Positions 15,092 through 25,619 are shown, counted from the stretch's first letter. The stretch: DNA of 64,000 nt from Chryseobacterium sp. (GCA_031286615.1 JAITUA010000020.1:496001-560000), one strand, 5' to 3'. The notes: generated by a model not told the origin, from the letters alone. Translations and numbers: made by a program.

Positions 15092-17020
15092 ATGTACGAT
15101 TCTCTTAGAAAAACAATATTTGGAGGGGATAATGTTGTCAATCTCTCAGACGTAAGATACCTTCCTAGATGGATAATTCTTGTAATAGACATTATTATTC
15201 TGGTTATATCTTTATTTCTTTCTACTTACATTATCGAAAGAATTACCAAGCAGGAATTTATATACCATGAAGATAAAAGCTTAATTTTTGCTTTTATTAT
15301 TGTGGCGAATACTGCTTTTATGTATCTCTTCAAGACATATGCCGGAATTATCCGCCATTCAACTTTTATAGATTTATTTAAGCTTCTGATATCTTGCTTT
15401 TGCACGATGCTGACTATCGGAACGATCAATATTCTTTATTTTTGGACTACAGGAGCTAAATTTATACTTACTCCCTATCTTATCCTTTATTTTGTCATTT
15501 CATTTATGGGATTATTCCTTTTCAGATTATATGTGAAAGAATTTTTCCATATTGTGAGGGAGTACAGAAGAAGTGCGCTGAAAAAAAGAATTTTAGTGTT
15601 AGGAATTGATGAACAGTCAATTGCAATTGCACGTGCTATTCTTGATAATCCGAGCCTGCCTTATCAGGTAGTAGGTTTTTTAACTCAAAGAACAGATTCT
15701 AAAAGGGCATCTCTACTTGGAAAGCCGATTTACGGAAAGCAAAAAATAGAAGAAAACACGAAAGAAGATCTTATTATTGATGGGATTCTCATTGTTAAAG
15801 AAATGATGGCCAGAGATGAGATGAACGCGTGGGTGAATTTATTTTTAGAGAAGGATCTTAATGTCTTTAAAGCACCGTCAGTACAAAAGCTAAGAGACAG
15901 CGATTTGGGGGGATCTATCAGAAATCTTCAAATTGAAGACTTATTAAATAGAAAACCTATCAAAATTCAGAACGAAAAAGTAAAGAGCAGACATTTTGAT
16001 AAAACAGTATTAGTGACTGGTGGAGCAGGATCCATAGGAAGTGAAATTGTAAGACAGGTTGCTAACTTTAATCCTTCTTTAATTGTAATACTGGATCAGG
16101 CGGAAACTCCTCTTTATGAAATTGAACTCGAAATGAGGGATAAGTTTCCTCATATTGCTTTCAAATTTGTTTTAGGAGATGTTTCAAATCATCACAGAAT
16201 GGAATCCTTATTCCAGACCTATAAATTCTCGATGGTATACCATGCTGCTGCTTATAAGCATGTACCATTAGTAGAAGAAAATCCACATGAAGCAATTTTT
16301 GTTAATATATTAGGTTCAAAGATTGTTGCAAAATTATCCAGCAAGTATAAAGTAAACAGGTTTGTAATGGTATCTACAGATAAAGCTGTAAATCCCACCA
16401 ACGTAATGGGAGCTTCAAAACGAGCTGCAGAACTTTTTGTACAGTCGCTTCAAAATGTAGAGGGTAATGTTACCAAATTTATTACAACAAGATTTGGAAA
16501 TGTATTAGGTTCCAACGGTTCCGTAATTCCCCATTTTAAAAAACAGATTGAAGCTGGAGGTCCGGTAACCATCACTCACCCGGAAATTGTAAGATATTTT
16601 ATGACTATTCCGGAAGCATGTGAGCTTGTACTTCAAGCAGGAACAATGGGTGAAGGAGGTGAGATTTTTGTCTTTGATATGGGCGAACCTGTTAAAATTC
16701 TTGATCTTGCGAAAAGAATGATCAAATTATCAGGATTCGAACCTAATATTGACATTAAGATCATTTATACGGGACTAAGACCTGGAGAAAAGCTTTATGA
16801 AGAACTTTTAAGTGATGATGCGAAAACTCTTCCTACTCATAATGATAAAATTATGATTTCTAAAGACCCTTCTATGGGATTTGAAGAAATAGATACGCTT
16901 AGCACACAAATTACTAAAGCTTCTCTTAGAAGAGATAAAGTAGAAGTAGTAAGGATTCTTAAAACAATAGTGCCGGAATTTCGAAGCAATAATTCAATCT
17001 ATGAGGCGTTAGATAAATAG
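15092..17020 (+). CDS. UDP-N-acetylglucosamine 4,6-dehydratase, membrane form (PglF/WbpM/CapD-like)
   Basis: A 642-residue protein with four or five N-terminal membrane helices (about residues 25-150), a first nucleotide-binding domain (about 165-290) and a C-terminal short-chain dehydrogenase domain starting at VTGGAGSIGSEIVRQ. The catalytic block STDKAVNPTNVMGASKR has Met in place of the usual Tyr of YxxxK, as in the large membrane 4,6-dehydratases (PglF, WbpM). It would convert UDP-GlcNAc to the 4-keto-6-deoxy sugar. With the aminotransferase, acetyltransferase and sugar transferase at 36967-39328 it fits the di-N-acetylbacillosamine route; QuiNAc or FucNAc products are alternatives. It is the first gene of the locus. 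Confidence 0.9.
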   Translation: MYDSLRKTIFGGDNVVNLSDVRYLPRWIILVIDIIILVISLFLSTYIIERITKQEFIYHEDKSLIFAFIIVANTAFMYLFKTYAGIIRHSTFIDLFKLLISCFCTMLTIGTINILYFWTTGAKFILTPYLILYFVISFMGLFLFRLYVKEFFHIVREYRRSALKKRILVLGIDEQSIAIARAILDNPSLPYQVVGFLTQRTDSKRASLLGKPIYGKQKIEENTKEDLIIDGILIVKEMMARDEMNAWVNLFLEKDLNVFKAPSVQKLRDSDLGGSIRNLQIEDLLNRKPIKIQNEKVKSRHFDKTVLVTGGAGSIGSEIVRQVANFNPSLIVILDQAETPLYEIELEMRDKFPHIAFKFVLGDVSNHHRMESLFQTYKFSMVYHAAAYKHVPLVEENPHEAIFVNILGSKIVAKLSSKYKVNRFVMVSTDKAVNPTNVMGASKRAAELFVQSLQNVEGNVTKFITTRFGNVLGSNGSVIPHFKKQIEAGGPVTITHPEIVRYFMTIPEACELVLQAGTMGEGGEIFVFDMGEPVKILDLAKRMIKLSGFEPNIDIKIIYTGLRPGEKLYEELLSDDAKTLPTHNDKIMISKDPSMGFEEIDTLSTQITKASLRRDKVEVVRILKTIVPEFRSNNSIYEALDK

Positions 17021-17035
17021 AAAAAAATATAAATG

Positions 17036-17043
17036 TATATTTG
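17036..17043 (+). promoter_or_regulatory. Possible internal promoter box before the Wza-like gene
   Basis: TATATTTG matches the -7 consensus, 17 bases before the ATG at 17061. It may provide extra transcription of the export genes. No clear -33 element was found. Confidence 0.4.
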
Positions 17044-17060
17044 TACAATTTAACAATATA

Positions 17061-17885
17061 ATGAAAGGAAAAATATTAGCAGTAATTTTGATGTCTTCTT
17101 TAGTGATTTCCTGTAAAGTAAATCCCAATGCTAAGAATGATTTAAATTATATGCAGAATATAGAACAGGTTGCAATCAATGCCTCTGCTAAAAATTCAGC
17201 AAATACAATCCAAACAGGAGATCAGCTTATTATTCTGATCACAGCAAAAGATATGGATGTTGTAAAGCCTTTTAATCAGAATTATTCTTCATCCGAACTT
17301 ATCCAAACAAATGCCATAGCAGGAGGAAACACTCCTAATCAAGGAGCAACAATACTGTCAGGACCAACATATATTGTTGATGCCAATGGAGATATTGACT
17401 TCCCAATATTGGGAAAATTGAATACGTCAGATAAAAGTTTGACAGCCTTTAAAGATGAATTAAGGGAAAAGATGACGAAATATGTTATCAATCCAACAAT
17501 TAATGTGAGGCTTTCGAATTTTAAAATTACAATGCTGGGTGAGGTAAACAGACAAGGAGACTATACCATAGCCAATGGACAAGCAACTATTTTGAATGCA
17601 TTAGGGATGGCTGGTGATTTGACTCAGTATGGAAAAAGAGAGGATATATTGGTGGTAAGAACGGAGAATGGCGTTGTTTCTCATGGCCGTGTTAACCTTC
17701 ATGATGCTAATTTGATTAACTCTCCATATTATAATCTGAAGCAAGGGGATGCTATTATTGTTTCTTCAAACAATACAAAAGATGTTTTAGCAAAACAAAA
17801 TCCCAACACTGGACTTTATCTGACCGCTATTTCTATTGCGGTTACAGCAGTTGCCGTAGTAGTAAGTTTATTTAATAAGAAATAA
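17061..17885 (+). CDS. Polysaccharide export lipoprotein, Wza-like
   Basis: A 274-residue outer-membrane export component. A lipoprotein signal with lipobox VISC ends at about residue 18. The polysaccharide export domain (about 50-145, with [20 protein letters not shown]) and a SLBB-type domain ([18 protein letters not shown]) follow. A hydrophobic C-terminal segment ([16 protein letters not shown]) ends in Asn-Lys-Lys. It is shorter than E. coli Wza but typical of Bacteroidota homologues. It would form the channel through which the Wzc partner, encoded four bases downstream, exports the polymer. Confidence 0.9.
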   Translation: MKGKILAVILMSSLVISCKVNPNAKNDLNYMQNIEQVAINASAKNSANTIQTGDQLIILITAKDMDVVKPFNQNYSSSELIQTNAIAGGNTPNQGATILSGPTYIVDANGDIDFPILGKLNTSDKSLTAFKDELREKMTKYVINPTINVRLSNFKITMLGEVNRQGDYTIANGQATILNALGMAGDLTQYGKREDILVVRTENGVVSHGRVNLHDANLINSPYYNLKQGDAIIVSSNNTKDVLAKQNPNTGLYLTAISIAVTAVAVVVSLFNKK

Positions 17886-17889
17886 AAAA

Positions 17890-20280
17890 TTGATGGATAA
17901 CCAGCAATCTTCAGAATTTTCGGAAGAAGAAAAAAATTCAAGCAAAATTAATTTTAATGAAATAATCAAACCTTATTTAAGGAGATGGCCATGGTTTATT
18001 TTTTGTGCCATGATAGCAGTAATTATAGGTTATTTTGCAATAAAATTTATGACTCCGGTCTATTATGTAGAAACTACATTACTTATAAAAGATTCTAAAA
18101 ATTCTTCTTCAAATAATGATTTAGGGGTACTTTCTGATTTATCAGGATTGGGAGGAATGAAAACTAATAGTATTTCTAATGAGATTGAAGTCCTGAAATC
18201 AAAAAAACTGATGAGGGATGTTGTTATCAATAAAAATCTTCAGACCAATATCATTGTTAAAGGAAAAGTAAGTCGTGCTGAGCTTTATAAAGAATCTTCT
18301 CCTATTGAAGTAAAAGTTGTAAATGAAAAAGTATCTAAAAGCGCCAATAATCTCATTAATGTAGAATTAAAAGGAGAAGAAATTTTAATACATTATGAAG
18401 GGCTGAAAAAAGATATTGTTTCTGGCTATGGAAGAATGATAAGCCTTCCTTTTGCTAATATTATCATTACTAAAAATACAGGGTATAATCCTAAAGCATC
18501 ACCAACTGTTGATAAAAAGAATTTAGAATTAATCATATCAACAATTGAAGCAAAGGTTAATTCGTTAAGAGGAGTTCTTAGTGTAAATTTGGCAAACAAA
18601 GAAGCTACTGTCCTTAAGCTTTCAATAAATTACCCGGTAATTTCAAAAGCAGAAGACATTCTTAATTCATTAGTTGTCGCTTATAATAATGATGCTATTC
18701 TGGATAAAAACCAAGAGTCTAAAAAGACATTGGATTTTATTGAAGACAGAGTAAGAAAACTTTCAGTAGAACTAGGACAGGTTGAGAATGAAAAAGAAAG
18801 TTTTAAATCAAAAAATAACCTTACCGATCTTGAAACGGAAGCTAAAATAGATCTTGAAAGTTCTGCAACAGCTCGTGGTAAGCAGCTGGAGCTTGATGCT
18901 CAAATAGAACTGACAAATTCTTTGCTTTCTTTCATGTCTAAACAAGGACAATATCAGGTTTTACCTATAAATATTGGATTAAATAATCCCGAGGCTGTTT
19001 CAGGCATTACAAACTACAACCAATTAATACTGCAAAGAACGAGATTGCTGGAATCTGCAACTCCGGAAAACCCTATAGTTGTTGAAACAAGCAAACAAAT
19101 AAATGCAATGCGTGGTTCAGTAGTTCAAACTCTGCAAAGAAATAAAACAGGATTAGAACTTGCCAGAAATGAATATGTAGGAGAACAAAATAAAGTAACT
19201 GGAAAAATTGCGAGAATTCCTTCTATGGAAAAAATATTTAGAGGAATAGAAAGGCAGCAGCAAATTAAAGAAAACCTATACTTATTATTATTACAGAAAA
19301 GAGAAGAAACAGCTGTTGCACAGTCTATTACTGCACCGAAAGCAAGGGTAATTGATGCAGCTTATGCTTTTGCAAATCCTATTGCACCGAAGACCCAGGC
19401 TATCTTATTTGCTTCACTGTTTTTAGGATTGTTAGTTCCTTTTATTATTATTTATATGTTACAATTGTTTAATAATAAAGTTGTTACAAAACACGATCTT
19501 GAAAAGCTGGTGCATGCACCTATTATTGCAGAATTACCAAGTCTTGAAAAAGGAGATTCTGAAATAGTAAAAATGAATGATATTACTCCTATGGCGGAAG
19601 CATTTAGAATTCTTATTACCAATATGAATTTTATGCTTTCAAAAGAGAAAAAAGGAAAAGTTGTATTTGTCACTTCAACAGTAAAAGGAGAAGGAAAAAC
19701 CTTTACTTCCGTCAATTTAGCTTTAACATTGGCAAATCCTAAGAAAAAAGCAATTATCATAGGATCTGATATCAGAAATCCTCAGCTTCAAAGATACAAC
19801 CCTGCCAGAAAAGGTCTTACGGGGCTTACAGAATATCTTTATAATGACGATACAAAACTTGAAGATATTATTCATGTATCATCTTTTAATCCTTATCTGG
19901 ATGTAATTTATTCAGGAATGATCCCACCGAACCCAACAGAATTATTATCCAACGGTCGCTATGAGAGCCTTTTAAGTGAATTGAAAGATAAATATGAGTA
20001 TATTATCTTAGATACTGCACCATTGCTTCTTGTTACAGATACATTCCTTATTGCTGAACTTTCTGATATTACTATTTATGTATCCAGATCTAAATATACT
20101 GAAAAGTCATTGTTAGAATTTGCAAATAGCAATATAGATCAGAAAAAAATCAAAAATGTTGGATTCGTACTTAATGATGTAAATAGAGAAGATTTAGGAT
20201 ATAGTAACAAATATGGTTATGGATATAACCAACATACTGAGCAATCTTGGTTTCAAAAAATTAAAAATAAACTTAGTTAA
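17890..20280 (+). CDS. Polysaccharide co-polymerase / tyrosine kinase, Wzc-like
   Basis: A 796-residue BY-kinase. An N-terminal Wzz domain with a first membrane helix (about residues 37-55), a long periplasmic coiled-coil section and a second helix (about 500-525) lead to a cytoplasmic kinase domain. The kinase has Walker [17 protein letters not shown] and Walker A' [10 protein letters not shown]. The tail [12 protein letters not shown] is the tyrosine cluster that is autophosphorylated in this family. It controls chain length and, with the Wza-like protein, export. Its stop overlaps the next ATG by one base, so translation is probably coupled. Confidence 0.92.
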   Translation: MMDNQQSSEFSEEEKNSSKINFNEIIKPYLRRWPWFIFCAMIAVIIGYFAIKFMTPVYYVETTLLIKDSKNSSSNNDLGVLSDLSGLGGMKTNSISNEIEVLKSKKLMRDVVINKNLQTNIIVKGKVSRAELYKESSPIEVKVVNEKVSKSANNLINVELKGEEILIHYEGLKKDIVSGYGRMISLPFANIIITKNTGYNPKASPTVDKKNLELIISTIEAKVNSLRGVLSVNLANKEATVLKLSINYPVISKAEDILNSLVVAYNNDAILDKNQESKKTLDFIEDRVRKLSVELGQVENEKESFKSKNNLTDLETEAKIDLESSATARGKQLELDAQIELTNSLLSFMSKQGQYQVLPINIGLNNPEAVSGITNYNQLILQRTRLLESATPENPIVVETSKQINAMRGSVVQTLQRNKTGLELARNEYVGEQNKVTGKIARIPSMEKIFRGIERQQQIKENLYLLLLQKREETAVAQSITAPKARVIDAAYAFANPIAPKTQAILFASLFLGLLVPFIIIYMLQLFNNKVVTKHDLEKLVHAPIIAELPSLEKGDSEIVKMNDITPMAEAFRILITNMNFMLSKEKKGKVVFVTSTVKGEGKTFTSVNLALTLANPKKKAIIIGSDIRNPQLQRYNPARKGLTGLTEYLYNDDTKLEDIIHVSSFNPYLDVIYSGMIPPNPTELLSNGRYESLLSELKDKYEYIILDTAPLLLVTDTFLIAELSDITIYVSRSKYTEKSLLEFANSNIDQKKIKNVGFVLNDVNREDLGYSNKYGYGYNQHTEQSWFQKIKNKLS

Positions 20281-21575
20281 TGACAACAACATATAAAATA
20301 GCAGTTATAGGGCAGGGTTATGTAGGTCTTCCTTTATCTCTTGAATTTGCAGGTCACTATCCTGTCTTTGGATTTGATATTAATACACAGCGTGTTGAGC
20401 AGCTTAATAATGGAAAAGATATAACGCTTGAAGCAGATGTTGAGAAATTAAATAACGGACTGAAACAATATAATGAATCTAATGGTTCGTTAGGTTACAA
20501 AGCAACAAGTCTGTTGTCTGATATTTCTGAAGCTAATGTATTCATTGTAACAGTTCCTACCCCTATTGATAAATATAATGCTCCGGATCTGAATCCATTG
20601 ATTTCTGCTTCAAAAATGTTGGGTGAAATTATCAAAAAAGGAGATATTATTATTTATGAATCTACAGTTTTTCCAGGATGTACAGAAGAAGAATGCGTTC
20701 CTGTTCTTGAAAAATATTCAGGACTTCAGTTTAACGAAGACTTTTTTGTAGGATACTCTCCGGAAAGAATTAATCCGGGAGATAAAGTAAATACGCTTAC
20801 CAGTGTTAAAAAAGTAACTTCAGGTTCTACGGAAAAGATTGCAGAAGAAGTAGATAATCTATATAAGAAAATCATTACAGCCGGAACTCATAAAGCACCC
20901 AGCATTAAAGTAGCAGAAGCCTCAAAAGCTATTGAAAACGCACAAAGAGACGTTAATATTTCTTTTGTGAACGAGTTAGCTTTAATTTTTGATAGAGTAG
21001 GAATAGATACCAATGATGTATTGGAAGCTGCAGGTACAAAATATAATTTCCTTAAATATAAGCCGGGATTAGTAGGAGGACATTGTATCTCAGTAGATCC
21101 TTATTACCTGGCACACAAAGCAGAACAATTAGGATACCACCCGGATGTTATTCTATCCGGAAGACGTGTAAACGATTCTATTGCAAAGTTTGTTGCAGCT
21201 AAAGTAGTGAAACTTCTTATTGCAAAAGGTGGAATAATCAAAAATTCTAATGCTTTGATTTTAGGAGTTACCTTCAAAGAAAACTGTCCGGATGTCAGAA
21301 ATACTAAAGTTGTTGATATTTACAGAGAACTTGCTGATTATGGAGTAAATGTAGATATTTATGATCCGTGGGCTAGCAAAGAGGAAGTAAAACACGAATA
21401 TGGAATTGATATTCTGGATACTCTGCAGGAAGGGAAAAAGTATGATTCATTAGTTATTGCAGTATCTCATAATGAGTTTTTGGAAATGGATATGGATCAG
21501 CTTAAAAAAGAAAATGCTGTGGTTTTTGATACCAAAGCATGTTTAGACAGAAATCTGGTGGATGCAAGACTGTAA
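20280..21575 (+). CDS. UDP-N-acetylglucosamine 6-dehydrogenase (WbpA/WbpO/TviB family)
   Basis: A 431-residue nucleotide-sugar dehydrogenase. It has an N-terminal Rossmann motif (VIGQGYVGLPLSLEFAG), the central EASKAIENAQRDVNISFVNE helix, and the catalytic cysteine in LVGGHCISVDPYYL (about residue 267). It oxidises C6 of a UDP-N-acetylhexosamine to the uronic acid with two NAD+. Followed by WbpE-, WbpD- and WbpB-like genes, it most likely makes UDP-GlcNAcA, first step of the 2,3-diacetamido-uronate route. Sequence details look closer to the TviB/WbpO branch than to P. aeruginosa WbpA, so the exact hexosamine is not certain. Confidence 0.88.
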   Translation: MTTTYKIAVIGQGYVGLPLSLEFAGHYPVFGFDINTQRVEQLNNGKDITLEADVEKLNNGLKQYNESNGSLGYKATSLLSDISEANVFIVTVPTPIDKYNAPDLNPLISASKMLGEIIKKGDIIIYESTVFPGCTEEECVPVLEKYSGLQFNEDFFVGYSPERINPGDKVNTLTSVKKVTSGSTEKIAEEVDNLYKKIITAGTHKAPSIKVAEASKAIENAQRDVNISFVNELALIFDRVGIDTNDVLEAAGTKYNFLKYKPGLVGGHCISVDPYYLAHKAEQLGYHPDVILSGRRVNDSIAKFVAAKVVKLLIAKGGIIKNSNALILGVTFKENCPDVRNTKVVDIYRELADYGVNVDIYDPWASKEEVKHEYGIDILDTLQEGKKYDSLVIAVSHNEFLEMDMDQLKKENAVVFDTKACLDRNLVDARL

Positions 21576-21581
21576 CTGATA

Positions 21582-22772
21582 ATGAACTATGATATTATAA
21601 TCATTGGTGCAGGCTTGGTAGGCTTGGCTACGGCCTATCAGACTAAGCTGAAAAATCCTGATTCTAAGATTTTAATTTTAGAAAAAGAAAACGATGTTGC
21701 ATTGCACCAATCGGGACACAACAGCGGAGTTATCCATAGTGGAATTTATTATAAACCAGGAAGTCTTAAGGCAAAAAACTGTATCGAAGGATATAATTCA
21801 GTCATTAATTTTGCCGAAAAATATGGAATAAGATACGACCTTTGTGGTAAAATAATCGTAGCTACTTCACAGGAAGAATTACCCCTTTTAGATAATATTT
21901 ATAAAAGAGGTGTTGAAAACGGTCTGCAAAATTTAAAATACCTTTCAAGAGAAGAATTTCGTGAAATTGAACCCCATTGTGAGGGCGTAAAAGCAATCAA
22001 AGTTCCACAGACCGGAATTATCGACTACCCGGGAATAGCAAAAAAAATAAAAGAGCTTTTTGAAGAATTAGGAGGAGAAGTAAGATTTAACAATGAAGTA
22101 AAAAACATCATTGATAAAGGATCTGAAATTATTGTAAACACCAGTATTTCCGAATTTAAAACTAAAAAGCTGATTTCCTGTGCAGGACTCTATTCTGATA
22201 AGATTACCAAAATGACCAACGAAAAAAACGATGTGGTCATTATTCCGTTCAGAGGAGAATATTATAAAATTAAGGATGAAAAAAAATATTTGGTAAAACA
22301 TCTTATTTACCCGGTTCCTGACCCTAGTTTTCCTTTCCTTGGAGTACACTTTACCAGAATGATTGATGGTAATATCGAAGCTGGCCCTAATGCAGTGCTG
22401 GCTTTCAAAAAGGAAGGGTATCATTTTTTCGATTTCAATTTTAACGAAACAATGCAGACCATGCTATGGCCTGGATTTAGAAAAATTGTTGCGAAATACG
22501 GGAAAACAGGAATGGGAGAAATGCATCGTTCACTTTCCAAATCCGCATTTACAAAAGCTTTACAGAAACTTTTACCGGAAATACAGGAAAATGACCTCGT
22601 AGCAGGAGGTTCAGGTGTAAGGGCTCAGGCTTGTGACAGAAATGGAGGATTGATTGATGATTTTGATATCGTGAAAAACGGAAACATCATTCACGTTAGA
22701 AATGCACCCTCTCCGGCAGCCACTTCCTGTCTTTCTATAGGAAATAAGATCAGTGAGCTTATCGTGAATTAA
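21582..22772 (+). CDS. lhgO: L-2-hydroxyglutarate oxidase
   Basis: A 396-residue FAD enzyme of the DAO fold. It has an N-terminal IIGAGLVGLATAYQ dinucleotide motif, HQSGHNSGVIHSGIYYKPGS as in L-2-hydroxyglutarate dehydrogenases, a central YYKIKDEKKYLVKHLIYPVP region and a C-terminal GGSGVRAQACDRNGG flavin loop. Family members oxidise L-2-hydroxyglutarate to 2-oxoglutarate, often passing electrons to the quinone pool. Its place between the 6-dehydrogenase and the WbpE-like aminotransferase, in a six-base gap, is unusual for a metabolite-repair enzyme. It suggests service to the WbpB-like enzyme downstream, which uses 2-oxoglutarate as electron acceptor. Confidence 0.88.
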   Translation: MNYDIIIIGAGLVGLATAYQTKLKNPDSKILILEKENDVALHQSGHNSGVIHSGIYYKPGSLKAKNCIEGYNSVINFAEKYGIRYDLCGKIIVATSQEELPLLDNIYKRGVENGLQNLKYLSREEFREIEPHCEGVKAIKVPQTGIIDYPGIAKKIKELFEELGGEVRFNNEVKNIIDKGSEIIVNTSISEFKTKKLISCAGLYSDKITKMTNEKNDVVIIPFRGEYYKIKDEKKYLVKHLIYPVPDPSFPFLGVHFTRMIDGNIEAGPNAVLAFKKEGYHFFDFNFNETMQTMLWPGFRKIVAKYGKTGMGEMHRSLSKSAFTKALQKLLPEIQENDLVAGGSGVRAQACDRNGGLIDDFDIVKNGNIIHVRNAPSPAATSCLSIGNKISELIVN

Positions 22773-22807
22773 AATGCACCTCTACGTGCACTCAAAAAAC
22801 TAAAGAT

Positions 22808-23932
22808 ATGAAAATTCAAATGGTTGACCTTAAAGGTCAATACCTGAAAATAAAAGAAGACGTAGATGCCGGTATTCAGGAATGTATAGACAATACAGCA
22901 TTTATTAACGGTCCTGCTGTAAAAGAATTTCAACAGGATTTTGAAAAATATTTGGGTGTAAAACATGTTATTCCATGTGCTAACGGAACAGACGCCCTTC
23001 AAATTGCCATGATGGCACTTGATCTGCAGCCCGGTGACGAAATTATCTGCCCTGCTTTCACTTATGTAGCTACAGCTGAAGTTATTGGTCTTTTAGGATT
23101 AAAACCGGTAATGGTAGATGTACACGAAGATACTTTTGATATTGAGCTGGAGGATTTACAAAAATATCTGACATCCAATACCAAAGCAATTGTTCCCGTT
23201 CATTTATATGGCCAAAGTGCCAATATGGAAAAGATTCTTGAATTTGCAGAAAAACACAATCTTTTTGTTATAGAAGATAATGCTCAGGCAATTGGTTGTG
23301 ATTACACTTTCTCTGATGGAACTGTCAAAAAAACAGGAACTATAGGCCATATCGGATGTACCTCATTTTTTCCGTCAAAAAACCTTGGCTGCTATGGTGA
23401 TGGAGGTGCGTTAATGACGAATGATGATGACCTGGCTTTAAAAATCAGAATGATTGCCAATCATGGTCAGGAAAAGAAATACTATCATAAAGTTTTGGGC
23501 TGTAATTCCAGATTGGATACAATTCAGGCAGCCGTTTTAAAAATTAAGCTAAAACACCTGGACGAATACTCTGCTGCCAGAAATAGAATGGCTGATTATT
23601 ATGATAAAAATCTTGCAGATATTGCCGAAATTCAAACTCCTAAAAGAGCTGAAAACTCTACCCATGTATTCCATCAGTATACCCTTAGAGTAAAAAATGG
23701 GAAAAGAGATGAACTACAGAAATACTTGGCAGAAAAAAATATTCCAAGTATGATATATTACCCTTTGCCCCTTTATAAACAAGAGGCTTTTCTTCAATAT
23801 GTAGAAGCAGGCTTTAGTCTTCCTGTTACGGAGCAGCTTTGCGCTGAAGTGATTTCCATTCCCGTACATACAGAATTTAATCAGGAAGTATTGGATGTTA
23901 TTGTTACAGAAATTAAGAATTATTTTAATTAA
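22808..23932 (+). CDS. UDP-3-keto-GlcNAcA aminotransferase, WbpE/WlbC-like (DegT family)
   Basis: A 374-residue PLP aminotransferase of the DegT/DnrJ/EryC1 family. Visible motifs are IPCANGTDALQIAMMAL, DEIICPAFTYVATAE, VIEDNAQAIG and the PLP lysine in FFPSKNLGCYGDGGA. WbpE-type enzymes transfer the amino group of glutamate to C3 of the 3-keto uronate sugar, releasing 2-oxoglutarate. The next two genes are WbpD- and WbpB-like, which supports this substrate rather than a 4-keto sugar. Normal length; in operon. Confidence 0.87.
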   Translation: MKIQMVDLKGQYLKIKEDVDAGIQECIDNTAFINGPAVKEFQQDFEKYLGVKHVIPCANGTDALQIAMMALDLQPGDEIICPAFTYVATAEVIGLLGLKPVMVDVHEDTFDIELEDLQKYLTSNTKAIVPVHLYGQSANMEKILEFAEKHNLFVIEDNAQAIGCDYTFSDGTVKKTGTIGHIGCTSFFPSKNLGCYGDGGALMTNDDDLALKIRMIANHGQEKKYYHKVLGCNSRLDTIQAAVLKIKLKHLDEYSAARNRMADYYDKNLADIAEIQTPKRAENSTHVFHQYTLRVKNGKRDELQKYLAEKNIPSMIYYPLPLYKQEAFLQYVEAGFSLPVTEQLCAEVISIPVHTEFNQEVLDVIVTEIKNYFN

Positions 23933-23944
23933 TATAAAGCAGAT

Positions 23945-24517
23945 ATGTCAGATTTTTTTGCACACGAAACAGCTGTTATTGATGAAGGTTGCCAGATAGG
24001 GACCGGAACGAAAGTTTGGCATTTTTCACACCTTATGACCGGCTGTGTTTTGGGAGAAAAATGTAATATAGGACAAAACGTTGTTATTTCTCCAAAAGTA
24101 GTGTTAGGAAAGAATGTAAAAGTTCAGAATAATGTTTCTATCTATGAAGGTGTAACATGTGACGATGATGTTTTTTTAGGCCCTTCAATGGTTTTTACCA
24201 ACGTAATAAATCCTAGAAGTGCTGTAAACAGAAAGAATGAATATCTTAAAACACACGTTGGAAAAGGTGCATCTATAGGAGCTAATGCAACCATTGTCTG
24301 TGGACATAATATAGGTCAGTATGCATTTATCGGAGCAGGAGCTGTAGTCACAAAAGAAGTGCCGGATTATGCATTGGTGGTAGGAAACCCTGCCAGACAA
24401 ATGGGGTGGATGAGTGAATTTGGACAAAGACTTCATTTTGATGCAGAAAATATTGCCGTTTGTGAAGAAAGTGGAGAAAAATACAAATTAGAAAATAATA
24501 AAGTTTCTAAAATTTAA
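23945..24517 (+). CDS. UDP-2-acetamido-3-amino-glucuronate N-acetyltransferase, WbpD/WlbB-like
   Basis: A 190-residue left-handed beta-helix protein made of hexapeptide repeats. It starts with the diagnostic GTGTKVWHFSHLMTG and includes PSMVFTNVINPRSAVNR and ASIGANATIVCGHNIG, closely following the WbpD/WlbB pattern. These enzymes acetylate the 3-amino group to give UDP-2,3-diacetamido-2,3-dideoxy-glucuronic acid. It lies 12 bases after the aminotransferase. Among the genes of this block, its family assignment is the clearest and anchors the pathway call. Confidence 0.9.
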   Translation: MSDFFAHETAVIDEGCQIGTGTKVWHFSHLMTGCVLGEKCNIGQNVVISPKVVLGKNVKVQNNVSIYEGVTCDDDVFLGPSMVFTNVINPRSAVNRKNEYLKTHVGKGASIGANATIVCGHNIGQYAFIGAGAVVTKEVPDYALVVGNPARQMGWMSEFGQRLHFDAENIAVCEESGEKYKLENNKVSKI

Positions 24518-24527
24518 AAACAAACAA

Positions 24528-25538
24528 ATGAGTGAAAAAATAAAATTTGCAGTAGTTGGCTGCGGGCATATCGGAAAAAGACATGCCGAAATGATCTCAA
24601 GAAATGAAGAATGTGAATTGGTTGGATTAATCGATGTTAAAGATAAATCTGTCTTGGGCATTGAAAATTATGAAGTTCCCTTTTTTGCTTCACTGGATGA
24701 GTTTCTGGCTTCCGGTATTGAAGTGGATGTTATTAATATTGCATCTCCAAACGGATTCCATTTTGAACAATCTTATAAAGTGATAGATGCAGGAAAGCAC
24801 GTTGTGGTAGAAAAACCAATGGCTTTGAAAAAACAGCATGCCGAAAAACTTATTTTTCAGGCGTTGCACAAGCATAAGCAGGTGTTTGCAGTAATGCAAA
24901 ACAGATACTCTCCACCTTCTGCATGGGTAAAAGAAATGGTAGAGAGCGGAAAATTGGGGAAAATATATATGGTTCAGCTTAATTGCTACTGGAACCGTGA
25001 TGACCGATACTATAAACCGGAATCATGGCATGGAAAGAAAGAGCTGGATGGAGGAACTTTATTTACACAGTTCTCTCACTTTATAGATATTATGTACTGG
25101 TTATTCGGTGATATTACTAATATTCAGGCGAAATTTGCAGATTTTAATCATGAGAGACTTACTGATTTTGAAGATTCAGGTTTCGTTAGTTTTGATTTTG
25201 TAGACGGAGGAATGGGGTCTTTAAATTATTCTACTTCAGTTTGGAATCAGAATCTTGAAAGTTCAATGACAATTATCGCGGAGAATGGCTCTGTGAAGAT
25301 TGGAGGACAATATATGGACAAAGTAGAAGTTTGCAATATAAAAGACTATGTAATGCCGGAATTAGCTCCAACGAATCCTGGAAATGATTATGGCGCTTAT
25401 AAAGGGTCTGCAGCCAATCACCACTTTATCATTGAAAATGTTGTAGATGTATTAAAAGGAAGAAATACTATTACTACGAATGCTTTGGAAGGATTGAAAG
25501 TGGTAGATATTATAGAAAGGATTTATAATCTTAAGTAA
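24528..25538 (+). CDS. UDP-GlcNAcA 3-dehydrogenase, WbpB/WlbA-like (Gfo/Idh/MocA family)
   Basis: A 336-residue NAD-dependent oxidoreductase with an N-terminal VVGCGHIGKRHAEMI Rossmann motif, the EKPM motif (VVVEKPMALK) and a C-terminal sheet domain including CYWNRDDRYYKPESWHG and GGTLFTQFSHFIDIMYWL. WbpB-type enzymes oxidise C3 of UDP-GlcNAcA and regenerate NAD+ by reducing 2-oxoglutarate to 2-hydroxyglutarate. It lies 10 bases after the WbpD-like gene. Gfo/Idh proteins are diverse, so the call depends partly on neighbours. Confidence 0.85.
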   Translation: MSEKIKFAVVGCGHIGKRHAEMISRNEECELVGLIDVKDKSVLGIENYEVPFFASLDEFLASGIEVDVINIASPNGFHFEQSYKVIDAGKHVVVEKPMALKKQHAEKLIFQALHKHKQVFAVMQNRYSPPSAWVKEMVESGKLGKIYMVQLNCYWNRDDRYYKPESWHGKKELDGGTLFTQFSHFIDIMYWLFGDITNIQAKFADFNHERLTDFEDSGFVSFDFVDGGMGSLNYSTSVWNQNLESSMTIIAENGSVKIGGQYMDKVEVCNIKDYVMPELAPTNPGNDYGAYKGSAANHHFIIENVVDVLKGRNTITTNALEGLKVVDIIERIYNLK

Positions 25539-25619
25539 TTATTATTTAGTGGCTGTCTTGACACATTTCTAAAAACGGATAATTAGTTAAGGAAAATTTC
25601 CACATTTTAAACTGATATT

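Noticed and set aside
15073..15108. 12-codon upstream frame called as a gene
   Set aside because: It is too short to support as a coding gene by sequence alone; it is mentioned only as a possible upstream ORF.
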